A stretch of DNA of 64,000 nucleotides from Nageia nagi. Taxonomy: Eukaryota; Pinophyta. This document shows positions 11,880 to 23,049 of this stretch, one piece after another. The translations under genes were made by a program, and so were the position numbers. Positions within the stretch are counted from its first letter, which is position 1. Each line of letters starts with the position of its first letter. The stretch spans positions 146,444,001 through 146,508,000 of the forward strand of contig JBITNC010000001.1 of the NCBI GenBank assembly GCA_050084985.1, given 5' to 3'. The notes beneath the pieces were generated by a model, which was not told the DNA's origin, did not search any database, and saw only the letters and a list, made by a program, of their open reading frames with translations.

Positions 11880-12430
11880 GGTGCAAGTTGCTAAATGCTA
11901 CTTTGTAACTTTTTATAGTTTTTAGAATAAATTTTGGCCAAGTCATGGAAATATTTGGATGATTATTTTGGGATCTTAAAGTCTTCAAATTTATAATTTT
12001 AAAGTTTTTACATGTATAACTTGATGATATGAACAACTTTGTCTATTGAATCATCTTGATTTGAGGTCCCAAAGTATGAGATTCTATAATTTGAATAAAA
12101 CTAAACATGTGAATTGTTTGACAAAATACCAATGAAATATTTGTTTGAGGCCATTTTACAAGATGTGCTATGAGACAAATATGAGTATTTAGACTTTCAA
12201 ATTTGGATAAATTGTAGTTGGATATATGTAGTATATATTTTCCAAATTTTAGATCAAAGAGGCAATCAAGATAGAAATGGTATAGGTTACAAAATGTCAC
12301 TTAGTAACTTTTTATAGTTTGGTACACTTTTTGGGACAACAACTAAAAAGAGGAACTCCATGAGTTTGAGTTGAGATATTTGTTTTCTAGTTGTAGATTT
12401 GTAATTAGCATGGAAAATCTTACAGTGATA
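11880..12430 (+). repeat. Inverted LTR fragment of the copia family
   Basis: This stretch is the reverse complement of about 7430-7960; for example ATGTATAACTTGATGAT at 12010 faces its complement at 7805. It lacks the LTR start and end. Orientation is plus, matching the gag fragment before it. Confidence 0.7.
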
Positions 12431-12602
12431 TATTGCCATGACTCTATGTTGTTGTATTTATGTGTATTGATATGAAAGTTTAAATTGAGCTACTTAAGTG
12501 ATTTGAAGCCAAAAAATGCTCTTATTATCAAAGCATGCACCTTTTTCATTCTTGACAAAAAGAGGAAGAGAAGAATATGATTGTAGTTTTGACAATAATG
12601 CC

Positions 12603-12615
12603 AAAGGGGGAGATT
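12603..12615 (+). other. Polypurine tract of a plus-strand copia element
   Basis: AAAGGGGGAGATT follows a degenerate 3' coding end (…TTTTGACAATAATGCC) and precedes TATTGGACTATAG, a probable decayed TGTTGG LTR start. It opposes the two tracts at 8.4 and 11.1 kb. Confidence 0.7.
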
Positions 12616-13225
12616 ATTGGACTATAGTGTTGTCATTGTTTTCAAAGCAATGGATGATCTAACATGCTAGCATTAAGATGTTATCATTGTTATCCATAAC
12701 ACACTATCTCACAATGCCAAAGGTGAACATGTCTTTCAATGTTGAATGATAATTCTTATTGAAGTTCTTCAATGTATTAGTAATGAGGAGTTAAGTGTAT
12801 TTTCTTAGTTTATCAATTGCATCCTTTTTAACTAAAAGTCCTTGCAAGAAGTGTACCAAAACATGATATTTGAATCCAAGCATGTATAAGGTTTTCCAAG
12901 TATCTAAGAGATGTACAACAAGGTTTTCTAATTGTTGAGCAAGATATTATTTGAGAAAATATCAGCCATCTTTGGAAGGGTATATATTTTTATATATACA
13001 TTTAATTAAGTTGATTATTTCTTCATTACATATCCCTTGAAGAGACCTTTCCAATGAATATATATATGCCTACCTTTCATAAAGATTTGAGCTTCATTTA
13101 AGCCATTTTGGTCAGGGGACATTTGAAGGCTCATTAGCATAGGGGGCATTTAGGACGCTAGATTAAGTTTTTCTTACTTTAAAAGGCTAGAAAAGTAAGG
13201 GTTTATATAGAGGGTATGAGAGATG
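12615..13225 (+). repeat. Probable copia LTR following the plus-strand polypurine tract
   Basis: This is placed by position after the tract. It contains a TATA-like TTTATATAGAGGG near 13200. No second copy of this LTR is visible in the window, so the end point is tentative. Confidence 0.35.
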
Positions 13226-13230
13226 GTTGA

Positions 13231-14033
13231 ATAAAATATATTTTAACAACAAATAGAAATATATATTCAAAAATCATAATAAACATTTTGTCACACATTT
13301 CATTGCCAAAAATGGGCTCAACACTTAGCCAAAATTTATGTCTTGTCATTTCATCAAACACTTACTAGGCATCCTTGTTCACTGACTTCTAGACCTTAGA
13401 TTAAGATGAACCAAAAAACCAAAGTTGTAATATTTTTTATATTAATTACAAATCTACAACCAGAAAATAAGTATCTCAACTTAAACTCATAGAATTCCTC
13501 TTTTTCTTTGCTATCCCAAAAAGTGCACTAGACTACAAAAAGTTATTAAGTGGCATTTTGCAACCTTACCATTTCTATATTGATCATCATTTTACTATGA
13601 AAATTGGACCACATTTTCATGGTATATAGTACTATATATTATTTAAATTTTAGCTTCTAAATCAACACCATTTGCTCACAATTTGACTTGTATAGAGCCA
13701 ATTTCACCCAAATTTTTAACTATTCAAAAATCCATTAGTGTGCCCAAAAAAGAACCAACATGAATTGTGACCATTCTAATGTTGTACATAAGTTTATTTT
13801 CAATCCAACTACTTTTCCAAGCCATCTCTAGTTATCTATCACCTTCCATTTGCATTTTAGCCCTCTTGATAACTTTTGGTACCTCATGACAACTTTTGTT
13901 TCCTTTGTCATTTTTTCATCTAACAACTTTGCACATATTATTGACATTATTTCTTTGGCATGTGCAACCATGTAAACCATATTCTTATTGATCTCATCAT
14001 GTTAACAATAATGACAACACAGTTGTACCATAC
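13231..14033 (-). repeat. copia LTR copy, same orientation as 7213-8413
   Basis: The two align from AATATATTTTAACAA to CACCATACTCAA. This copy lacks about 350 bp found in the middle of the first copy (between 7560 and 7925). It could be the 5' LTR of the minus-strand copia element or a separate partial LTR. No primer binding site was found below 13231. Confidence 0.65.
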
Positions 14034-14036
14034 TCA

Positions 14037-14470
14037 ATGGAGGAAACTCCCAACCCCAACTTGGCTTCCTCATCTCTTATCGATAATCCTCAATCCAACC
14101 CCCATGCTTGTCTCACATTAGTCCATCAATCCTCTCTAAATAGTCCCTCATTCCCCTCTCATTCTCCCCTTCAATATCTAGATAGAAATATGGAAGATCT
14201 CCAATCTTCTGTACCCCTTCTTTTTATGCTCACTTGGATCTTGTTGTTACCAACCATGAACTTCCCCATTTTGGTAATACTAGGAAAGCCCCCTATTTCA
14301 AGAAAATCCCCAATGTTCTAAAAACCTCTAATAGTGGTGTTCAAAAAATAAGGGGACAACATACAAATTAGGAAACCCTTCAAAAGCTTATTTAGTATTC
14401 TATAGAAGAAGGTACACAATCATGGATAGATGCTATATTAGATGCTAAAAAACTCCTAAAGGTTTCCCTA
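14037..14470 (+). pseudogene. Possible LINE ORF1/5' remnant
   Basis: A 94-codon Pro/Ser-rich open frame (14037-14321) and broken sequence lie directly before the LINE endonuclease. It has no recognisable DUF4283 motif. Position suggests the end of ORF1 or the ORF1-ORF2 junction, but it may be chance; no start codon can be defended. Confidence 0.25.
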
Positions 14471-17390
14471 TGAAGCTCATCTCATGGAATATTTAGGGAT
14501 TCCATTCCCTTGATGCAATAAGAATGGTTAAAAAGTTAGTTTCTATTGAAAAACCTATTTTTCTCATGTTACAAGAATCTAAATCTTATGCTCAAGATCT
14601 TATGAAGTTGAAAATAAAGTTTAATCTTATATTGATTTAGTTTCTAGTCATTCCATTAGGCAATCTAATAACCTCATAACCCTTTGGGATCCCTCCCATA
14701 TTGAATGTATTCCTACTCCCTCCTCTTATCTTTGGCTAGCTATTAAGGTAAAATACCTATCGATAGTAAAGGTATTCAATATAATCAACCTATATGGTCC
14801 CCAATATCTTGATCAAAAAAGAGAAATATGTACCCAAATCTCTTTATTGTTATCTCAACAATAGGAGATTCCTAGCATTATAGGTGGTGATTTCAATATC
14901 ATTTAAAACCACATAGAAAAGCAAGGAGGATCACCTTGGATTGAGAACATCTCATATGATTTCAATTCCTTTATTGATAATGAGTAATTATTTTAGATTA
15001 GCTATTATAGTGGCCTCTTCACCTAGATGAACAAAAGTAAGGGAAACCAAGCCATACTTGAAAAGCTTGATTGCTTCCTAGTCTCCATCCATTAGATTGA
15101 ATAAGAATATATTTTATAAATAAAGGTCCTCCCCTTTAGTAGCTTTGACCACTAGCTTATAGCTCTTTCCTATACTCCCTCATTCAAACATCCTACTTCC
15201 CCCTTTAGGTTCCAAAAAATGTCAATGAACCATGATTCCTTTCATGACCTCATTTAGACATTGTGGAGTGAGAAAAGTCATGTTTATGAAATAACCATGT
15301 ATATTATCTCCACCAAATTGCAATGCCTCAAAAATAAACTCAAAATTTGGAACAAGTCCTCTTTTGGAGATGTCATTGAGTTTAGATCAAACCTTGAAGA
15401 GTAGCTTAGACAAGTGGAGCTACAAATGATTTACCAACAAAATTACCAACTCCTCAAGTAAGAGTAGAAACTTGTTCAACAACTTCAAAAAGCCTACTGA
15501 AATGAGGAAACCATGTGGAAGCAAAAATCTATAACCCATTGGATCAAGGAGGGTGATAAAAATACCAAGTACTTTCATATTACTACTTTTGCTCATTACT
15601 CCTATAATCAAATTTCCTCCTTAGAAGACCAACAGGGCATTATTCTCATGGCTCCCTCAAAAATTGAGTTGCATGTGACTTTCTACTTCAATAATTTTCT
15701 CTTTGAAATAAAAGAGTACAAAGACATTGCCCAAGCTAAGTAGTTGAATTATATTCTTGAGAAAATTTTTGATATTCAAAATCAACTCCTCAATAGACCG
15801 ATTAGCATAGAGGAAGTTGAAAATTCCCACTTCCACCTCAAGTCCTATGGAGTGTCAGGCATAGATGGCTTCCACTTGACTTCTTTTAGCACTTCTAGCT
15901 TTTTCTAAAACATGAGATTTTTGCAATGATCAAGGAGTCCTTTGAGTTGAAATAGATGCTTAAGAAACTTAATCATAATTTCTTGGCCCTCATCCCTAAA
16001 AATCAAGATGCTAAGACCATCTTTGCATTTTAGCCCATCTCCTTTTGTAACATAATATACAAAATCTTATCCAAAGTTATATCCAATCATTTAAAAAATA
16101 TCCTCCTTGATATCATATATAAATAGGAAAAGGCTTTCCTTATCAATAGGCAACTTCTTAATGGAGTGGTTCTCATACATGAACTCATTCATTCTATCAA
16201 TTGCCACTAGGATAAAGATTTACTTATTAAATTGGACATGTTCAAAGCTTTTCACAAAGTAAATTAGGAATTCTTGCATAAACTTATGGCCAAATTTGGC
16301 TTTTATGATAATTGGATTCAATGTATCTCTCCCTCAGTGATGGTCCTAATCTCTCTATTCTCTTAAATGGGGCTTCTATAAGTTGTTTTCATAGCTCTAG
16401 AGGAATTTGTTGAGTAGATCCCCTATCTTTATGTCTATTTATAATTCTCTCTAAAATTATAGGTAGAGGAATTAAAAAGATGCAATTTGTAAAACAAATT
16501 CAAGTCCTTTAGGGAATAGGACAAACTTCTCCCATTACCCATTCCCAATTTCTTGATGATATGCTACTTACACTCCTCCCTCTTCATTATAAGATAATCA
16601 AAGGTATGGATTTCATAAATTTGTATGAGCAAGATTATGAGCAAGAGATCAATTGAACAAAATCCAATAATTTTTGGATTAAACATCCCTGACCACTACC
16701 TTAGATAATTAGTGATTTGACAAATATGACCATTGCTCACCTTCCTAGTTCCTACATGGGCATGCTACTTGTTCAAGGAGGCAACTATGGAGACTTTTGG
16801 GAGAAATTGATTGCTAAGATCCTAAGCAAAATGAGTTCTTGTAAAGCTACTTTTCATTCCATTACAAGTAGACTTATCAAGATCAATTCTATCCTCGATG
16901 CCATCCCTATCTTTTGGCTCTCAGACTTCTGGACCCCTCAAAAAATTATTGCAATGATGGAAGCTATCATGAGGAATTTCTTATGGTTTGACTTGAATGA
17001 TAAATGTAAAATTCATGTAGTGTTTTGGAACATTATTTATCTACCAAAATTAGTAGGAGGTATGAGCATTAAACACCTCCATAGTATGAACATTTCACTT
17101 TTAGGCAAGCTAGTATGGCACATCTACACCTATTCCTCCTCTCTATGGATACATATTATCTGATCCAAATAACTTGATAGTATGGTTCTAGAACTAAATG
17201 TTATTGCTACCAAATCTCTTTGGGGCTTACCTAATGGAATGTGATCTATAAGGTGTCAAAACTTATCCTTCTTTGGCTTAAATGGTCCATTGGTAATAGT
17301 GAAAAGGTATATTTCTTGCATGGCATATGGTCTCTTCCTTATCCATTAGCCACCTAACTTACCTTGTTTTACTCCATTCAAAATAGATGT
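14471..17390 (+). pseudogene. Plant LINE ORF2 (endonuclease and reverse transcriptase)
   Basis: ORF2 opens with MKLISWNI*G at 14471, the start of the APE-type endonuclease. IFLMLQESK follows (catalytic Glu), then IGGDFNII near 14880. RT starts near 15780: YGVSGIDGFHLTSF, then PISFCNIIYKILSKVISNHL, then KLDMFKAFHKVN (motif A Asp kept), and FLDD at 16549-16560 in place of the usual F/YADD. The open stretch 16717-17163 holds the post-RT region (YMGMLLVQGGNYGDFWEKLI, GGMSIKHLHSMNISLLGKLV). LINE ORF2 nicks the target and reverse-transcribes the element RNA there. Many in-frame stops, mostly at former Gln, Arg or Trp codons, show that it is dead. No clear poly(A) tail follows. Confidence 0.88.
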
Positions 17391-17550
17391 AATAATCTAG
17401 ATAATATATTATTTAATAATAAATAATATATTATTCAAAATGTAATAACATAAGTATGTCTATTTTATTATTCTACATTATTACTTAATATATCCTAAAG
17501 TATCAATATTATATATGTAATATAGAACATAAATACTTAATACTAAATAT
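17391..17550. other. AT-rich spacer with an imperfect palindrome
   Basis: Positions 17401-17437 consist of two inverted ATAATATATTATT arms around a short AT centre. This is a likely hairpin or cruciform, but simple AT composition makes it easy to arise by chance. Confidence 0.4.
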
Positions 17551-17873
17551 TGAGGTTTATAATATAAACTCAAACAACATCAATATTGAAGATATGAAGC
17601 AACTAAAAAAAATTATCATTCATAAAATCAATACTAATAATAGAGGTGAATATATTAACTATAATAACTAAAATAAGGAGATTACAAATAGTGGCAATAC
17701 AACCAAAACTATGATATCGTAATGGAGAAAGTAAAAGAAAACATAAAGCTATATCCAATGATAGCATAATAGTCCTCAAATAAAATAATCAATAATTAAA
17801 AGGAATGAATAATTATTGTAGGTGTACCTTAACCCTATGATTCATGAGGAATTGGTTACAAATAGGATTCTCA
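17551..17873 (-). repeat. 3' LTR of compact copia element
   Basis: It pairs with 19557-19876 in the same orientation (shared TATAAACTCAAA, GAAGCAACTAAA, AGGAATGAATAA). Read on the minus strand both start TGAGAAT and end in CTCA, giving the TG…CA ends of an LTR. Confidence 0.75.
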
Positions 17874-18420
17874 TGCTTCTAGCCATCTCTATGGTAGTAG
17901 TGAGTTTACTCATAAACCTATTATCCTTACAAAATTGGAGGAATTCATTGGAGAAATACTCTCTATCATGTTTAGTCCTCAAATATTCAATTATATAATC
18001 ATATTGACTCTTTATAATATTTTTAAAATCTTTGAAATACTAAAAATACTTCATCTTTATATGTAAGGAGGAAGACCCAACATATTCGAGAGTAAATATC
18101 AATTAAGGTAAGAAAGTAAGAGTTCCTACCTAAACTTTGAGTTTGCATAGGCCTACATATGTCTAAGTGAATTAGTTATAATAGGTATGATGTCCTATAT
18201 TCTTCCCCTTTAGTAAATCTATTCCTAACATGCTTCTCAAGAGAACAACCTTCATACATAGCTTTGGAGACCTCCACTTTAAAAAAAATCGCACATTATC
18301 TAATGAGATGTCAATAATTTCATGTACCCATAGTTCATGTGGCCAAATTTGATATACCATAATCAACTTTATTTTTTAACTATCATTCTATATGCAACTA
18401 CATTTACAAGTTTTCCCTTT
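17874..18420 (-). pseudogene. Compact copia: integrase N-terminal and core part
   Basis: The minus strand reads, across frameshifts, KLCMKVV, then the H-C type pre-integrase pattern near 18230-18180 (CSLEKHVRNRFTKGKNI), then QLIHLDICRPMQTQSLGRNS and YFLTLIDIYSRICWV, with DVCGP.Q changed to DICRPMQ. It continues to EYFSNEFLQFCKDN near 17930, close to the second catalytic region. Coding sequence stops within a few bases of the LTR at 17873, so the rest of integrase and all of RT and RNase H are missing. There is no room for a normal 3' region or polypurine tract, which points to an internal deletion ending at the 3' LTR. Confidence 0.78.
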
Positions 18421-18830
18421 CAACTCCACACTTTAAGGGAAGCAACCTATTCTTTTTCATGGGAATAATAGTGACTAGCTTATTCCCATTATTCTTACTA
18501 TAAATGATACACTTTCCATCCTCAAAAAGTAATTTATAATTCCCCTCTATGATTTTTTCCTACACTAAAAAAATTATGTTTAATAGTTGGTCTATAATAA
18601 GTATCATGTACCTTCTTAATTCCTTCAATAGTAGCTAGTTCTATTACATTCTTTCCTATAAAAATCAAGTATTTATTATCACTAAGCCTAATCTAATACT
18701 TTTAGGAGTGGTCCAAGGAAGAGAAAATATCCCCATTACTAGTCATATAGTTTTAACACCTCATATCCAGTAAAAAAGTCTCTTAGAGGTTCTTCTCAGC
18801 TTGATTACAAGATAGAAATTACATTTGTTC
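18421..18830 (-). pseudogene. Compact copia: aspartic protease
   Basis: On the minus strand the sequence reads LLDMRC*NYMTSNGDIFSSL, then IRLSDNKYLIFIGKNVIEL, KKVHDTYYRPTIKHN and KLVTIIPMKKNRLLPLK. This is the copia protease pattern (WILDSGCSNHMTG…FSSLD…G.G.I…VYYVP.IK.NLLS). The active-site D-S-G has become D-M-R. The protease would release the mature Gag and Pol proteins. It lies in the expected place between the gag knuckle (18891-18932) and integrase. Confidence 0.75.
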
Positions 18831-19450
18831 AACAAAAGCCTTTTTCACTCCATATTTTTTAGACCTCCCTTCCTTGCCATATTTGAGTCTACACTCCCTC
18901 TCAAAATGACCAAATTTATTGCATTGGTAACATTACATATTTTCTTGTCACCTTTTCTTCATCATTGACTATGAGAAGAAGCACCTTGAACTCATCCACA
19001 TCTTCCTTTGTAGGTTTTTGGGCCTCTTCCTCGACCATTTGTATGTTATTTTTTTGAAGACTTAGCATAAATACTAAGCCTATTATTGATGCTAGTGAAA
19101 GTTATTTATTTTTTTATTTCACTTGTAGTCCCCTACCGTCTCTCCTCATGGGACATTAGATAACTAGAGTGATGATCTATTTTAAGAGTGCTCAAAATTT
19201 TATTCTCCTTAATGATAATATTTATTTCATCCCACATATAAGTGAGTGTTATCAAAATCCTTTTGATTATTATAGGATTTTTAATTTATTTTTTAAGAGC
19301 GTCCATATTATTAACAATTATCTTCACTCTAATAGAGTAATGTCTAGCCATCTTATTTTCTTTCATCCTTAAGTTCTCCAACTTCCTTATCAAGGTTTGA
19401 AACATTATTTTCTTCATCAAACTATGGAATGGGAAGAGAGTTTGTATAAT
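18831..19450 (-). pseudogene. Compact copia: gag (UBN2-like) with CCHC knuckle
   Basis: The minus strand from about 19430 reads ENKMARHYSIRVKIIVNNM, then IIIKRILITLTYMWDEINII and NKILSTLKIDHHSSYLMSHE, the UBN2/gag pattern (M.….Y..RVKEIVN…K.ILRSL…FD…I.ES.DLS.LS…L..HE). The zinc knuckle CYQCNKFGHFEREC is intact at 18932-18891. Gag forms the particle and binds RNA. The gag N-terminus seems missing: similarity fades at 19450, only about 90 bp below the primer site. Stops and frameshifts make it a pseudogene. Confidence 0.78.
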
Positions 19451-19541
19451 TTATTTCCATAATAGTATAATATATAATATTAAATAACAAATTAGTTAAA
19501 TTTTATTAATATTAAAAAATTCAAACCTTGCAATCGAACTA

Positions 19542-19553
19542 GTTCTAATGCTA
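19542..19553 (-). other. Primer binding site of compact copia
   Basis: The minus strand reads TAGCATTAGAAC followed by TAGTTCGATTGCAAGG, a decayed form of the plant copia site TGGTATCAGAGC…GGTTCGATT that pairs with the 3' end of initiator tRNA-Met. The differences are G-to-A or C-to-T type. It starts three bases after the CA end of the 5' LTR. Confidence 0.7.
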
Positions 19554-19556
19554 AAA

Positions 19557-19876
19557 TGAGGTTTGTAATATAAACTCAAATAATATCAACATTCAATATA
19601 TGAAGCAACTAAATGGATATATTATTCATCAATTTAAGACAACCATTAGAGAGGAATATATGATCTATATTAACTAAACTAAGAAGATTACAAATAGTGT
19701 AAATACAACCCAAATCATGATATAGTAATGGAGAAAATAAAATAAAACTTAAAGCTACAACCTATAGCAACTCAATAGGCATCCAATTCAATAATCAATA
19801 ATAAAAAGGAATGAATAACTATCTTAATTCTACTTGACTAAGATTCATAAGGAATCAATCATAAGTAAAATTCTCA
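19557..19876 (-). repeat. 5' LTR of compact copia element
   Basis: About 320 bp pairs with 17551-17873 and is followed (on the minus strand) by the primer site. The five bases outside the two LTRs differ (AATAT and CATTA), so no target duplication is visible. Confidence 0.75.
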
Positions 19877-20168
19877 CATTACAAGTAAATTACAATGATA
19901 AAATATTCTATAAGTAACACCTCAACAATAATGTTTATAAGAACTATAGTGTTTGCACTAATAGGAGTGTTTCAATTGAGTGTCAAATAGGAGCATTAGC
20001 ACTTGCATGAAAATTGATGCTTGTAGAATATATGTCATGAGATCAAGTTAATTTGTAACAAATATAAGGTAAGTTATTATATTATAGATGTAGTTCACAT
20101 AATATAACTACCTATTTATTTATCTATCTTACTTCCCTAAGAATTGTTACAATTGTGTTCACCTATTA
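19877..20168. other. Spacer without recognisable features
   Basis: AT-rich sequence between the compact copia element and the gypsy LTR. Nothing was recognised. Confidence 0.5.
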
Positions 20169-21334
20169 TGATACAAAATTTAGATCTCTTTAGTATTTAG
20201 GAATATCATATTTAGTATATTTAATGTATTCTATTCATCTTTAACTTTTTGATGCTTCTTTTAAATTTCAAATCTAAATTTATTTGTGGAAGTTAAGGTG
20301 TTTGCAAGATTTATGTGTAGTTTCAAAAATTATAAAAAGATAAAAAAATTAAATATTAAAAAAAGGGCCCGAATGGGAGGTGTTTTTAAAAGGAGGGGGA
20401 TGCTTTAGATGGAAGCAAGCCAGGGTGGAGGGCAAAAGCCACCAAATGCAGGTCACCATGGAGTGACCACCAACATGGCATAGAGTTGAGTGGGGACCAT
20501 GATGAAAATGGAGGGCCATCATTTTAGCATAACACTATGGAGTCAACATGGCCAAGTGGAAGGGAAGGTGGCCTATCAAGCCATCAAACTTCCACTTGAT
20601 AGCAATCCACTTACAACTCACAAGTGGACCATTGTATCATTTTCTAGTCATTGATCAAACTAGGAGGATTGCCCCTAGCTTGGTGCCAAGTGACACTCCT
20701 TCATTTGATCCACTTGATTTAAGTATTATTGCATGTATTTTAATTTTTTAAAGGTGTGGTTTTTATTTTAATTGGTTGTTTGGCCTAAATTTGGGTTGAG
20801 TATTATTTTTAAACCTACAAAACTAAAGATTGTTATTTTTTATCTTTGGAGGCTCCTATTTAGAGATTGGTTCAACCATTTGAGCCCTAATTTGAACTTA
20901 ATACAAAGGATCAAAATGGGTACCTAAAAATAGTGTTTTTGTTAATATTATAAGTTGTAAAACCATCCAAAATTGAGCCTAAAAATTGTATAAAAAGGGA
21001 GCAATTTGGATGTGTTGGGGGAGGATGAATTCTAAAGAGCATAGTTTAGATTTGTGGTATTTTTTAGAGCTGAGGAGTGTATGTGAATGTGATAAGAGGT
21101 GTTGGAAGACTATGGAGGTCTATGTACTTGAAAACAAACCTATTGATTGAAGAGAGCTTTTGTGTTGGATGTAGTAAACTTTGCTTCTCTTTATGTATTT
21201 GGAGTTCTTTTCTTCTCTAGTTTTTCATATAGTGCTCTCTAAATTTTCTTTTTACAATCACTTAAATTAATTGAGTGTGGGATGACCATAGAAGAGGATT
21301 AATGTGAAATTTCAATATTTTAGATTATGGATCA
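20169..21334 (+). repeat. 5' LTR of Ty3/gypsy element
   Basis: The LTR starts TGATACAAAATTTAGATC, matching the 3' LTR start at 25631. It ends CA at 21334, four bases before the primer site. Only the first ~200 bp have a counterpart at the 3' end. The middle (20370-20740) is clearly richer in G and C than the surroundings. Confidence 0.78.
20989..20996 (+). promoter_or_regulatory. Putative TATA box in gypsy LTR
   Basis: TATAAAAA followed by GGGAGC lies about 345 bp before the LTR end, a plausible U3/R promoter position. Confidence 0.45.
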
Positions 21335-21337
21335 TGA

Positions 21338-21349
21338 TAGGTATCAGAT
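21338..21349 (+). other. Primer binding site of gypsy element
   Basis: TAGGTATCAGAT is one or two changes from TGGTATCAGA(G/T)C, complementary to initiator tRNA-Met. It follows the LTR end after a TGA spacer. Confidence 0.7.
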
Positions 21350-21539
21350 TAGTTGATTATTTAGGATTTAACATGTATTTTTGTGAGATTATTGTTGGGT
21401 GTTTTGGAATTATTCTTACATGAATACCAGATCACAAAATAAGAAAGGAGAAGGGGATATTGTGGAAGTAGATCCATAAATTTGTTATAGGAGTTGGTTG
21501 AGAAAGGAAATAAAGTTTGCAACCATGGCCAATGAAGGT

Positions 21540-22470
21540 GGAACTAATATGGAAAGGTAAATTATTGATCTTTCAACAAGTTACAAAAGATGTCTCTACA
21601 ATTTTAATATTTCTAAGAGCAACCATATAAGAAAATGAAAGGTGAATCAAGTCAAGGTAATAAGTTAAACAATGAGAGTACAAATAATTTTTTTAGAATT
21701 TCTCCTTTAAAATTAAAAGTTAAATTTGATTTGCCTACCTTTACTAGTGAAGTAAATTCTCAAAAGTTAGACCATTGCTTAAAGTAAATTGAAGTATATT
21801 GTATAATATAACATATTTTAAGAGATGAGGATAAAATTCAATTAGAAACTCTTAAAATGAGTGGTAAAACACTTGATTGGTGGGAAAATTATTTATAAAG
21901 TGAGAATGAATATATTAAGACTTGTGTTGCTTCTTGGATTCATTTTGTATGATTGCTTAGAGATCAATTTTATCCATTGGGCTATTGTCAAAAAGCAATC
22001 ATGGAATGGCAAAGTTTCCATCAAGGCTAAGGACAAAGTGTCCAAGAATATACTATAGAGTTTCAAAGAAGAGCTACAATGATAGGTATTTATCTTGATT
22101 CCCAACATACTCTTCTTAAGTATATTGGTGGTTTACATAATTATTTGAAGCATACATTATTGATGTTCTATCCAACTAAATTGGATAAAGTTTATGTTCA
22201 AGCTACACAATTGGAAGAAAGGGAAAAATTTATAAATGATGGAAAAAAGAAAAATGCTTCTAATAATGGTATTAATTTTGGAAAAAATAAAGGAAAGGGA
22301 AAACAAAAGAAAATACATCTATGATACTAAAAGAAAAATCTAAAGATGTATACACTCAATGGAAGAAAGAAGGTCATTGAGATGCTAAATGTTGGAAATT
22401 GCATCCTAAATTTTATCTTAAACCTAAAGGCCAAAAAAAATAAGTAAATACTATTGTAAAAGAAGTAGAA
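21540..22470 (+). pseudogene. Ty3/gypsy gag
   Basis: Broken plus-strand frames read LPTFTSEVNSQKLDHCLK, KTLDWWENYL, then QDQFYPLGY-like and EWQSFHQG*GQSVQEYTIEF, followed by the open stretch 22079-22324 (TMIGIYLDSQHTLLKYIGGL, KVYVQATQLEEREKF). A zinc knuckle remnant (W.KEGH.DAKCWKLHPKF) lies near 22360-22415. This is the retrotransposon gag fold followed by one knuckle. A Lys-rich tail precedes the knuckle. Stops at former Gln and Arg codons inactivate it. Confidence 0.75.
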
Positions 22471-22539
22471 GGTGGTTCTGATGTAGATGAAAAAATGACA
22501 TGTATGGACTTGCATAATATACCTGATGAAGATGATGAA

Positions 22540-22925
22540 AAGAAGAAAAATGAACTATTTCACATCAAACTACAAGCTAAGAAAATACGTATTGATACAT
22601 TGTTTGATCTTAGTTCATAAGCTAACTTAATTGAAAGGAATGTGTAAGATCACTTGTACTCACTACTCAACCACTACCATACCCCTATCCATTGGGATTG
22701 GTACATAAAAAGTCCAAATTATAGGTAACTCAACAATGCAAATTGAAGTTTGAAATTAACAGGGATTACATTGATGATGTTTTACTTGATATTTTTCCTT
22801 TGGATATTTATGGGATTGTGCTTGGAAGTTCTTATCTATGTGATAAAGATGCTTTATTTTATAAAAAGAAAAATAAATATAAACTCATTAAGGATGGAAT
22901 TCAATATATGATTATTGCTTATTAA
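22540..22925 (+). pseudogene. Ty3/gypsy protease region
   Basis: Sequence near 22585-22640 reads RIDTLFDLSS*ANLIERN, equivalent to the protease …LFDSGSQANLI… site with the catalytic D followed by L-S-S instead of S-G-S. The open stretch 22743-22925 reads INRDYIDDVLLDIFPLDIYG and IVLGSSYLCDKDALFYK, the protease C-terminal …V.PLD…ILG..YL pattern. It lies between gag and RT as expected. Confidence 0.7.
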
Positions 22926-23049
22926 AATAAGAAAAGGAATATTTCTTTGACTACTGTAGGAGAAATAAAGAGACTTATTAATACAAAAAAATTATTTGCA
23001 CTTGCAATGGTGAGATCTCAAAATAAATTAGAGATCATTAAATATCTTA

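Noticed and set aside
20548-20751. 67-codon open frame in the gypsy LTR
   Set aside because: It lies inside the 5' LTR in its GC-richer part, has no motif, and is not present in the 3' LTR.
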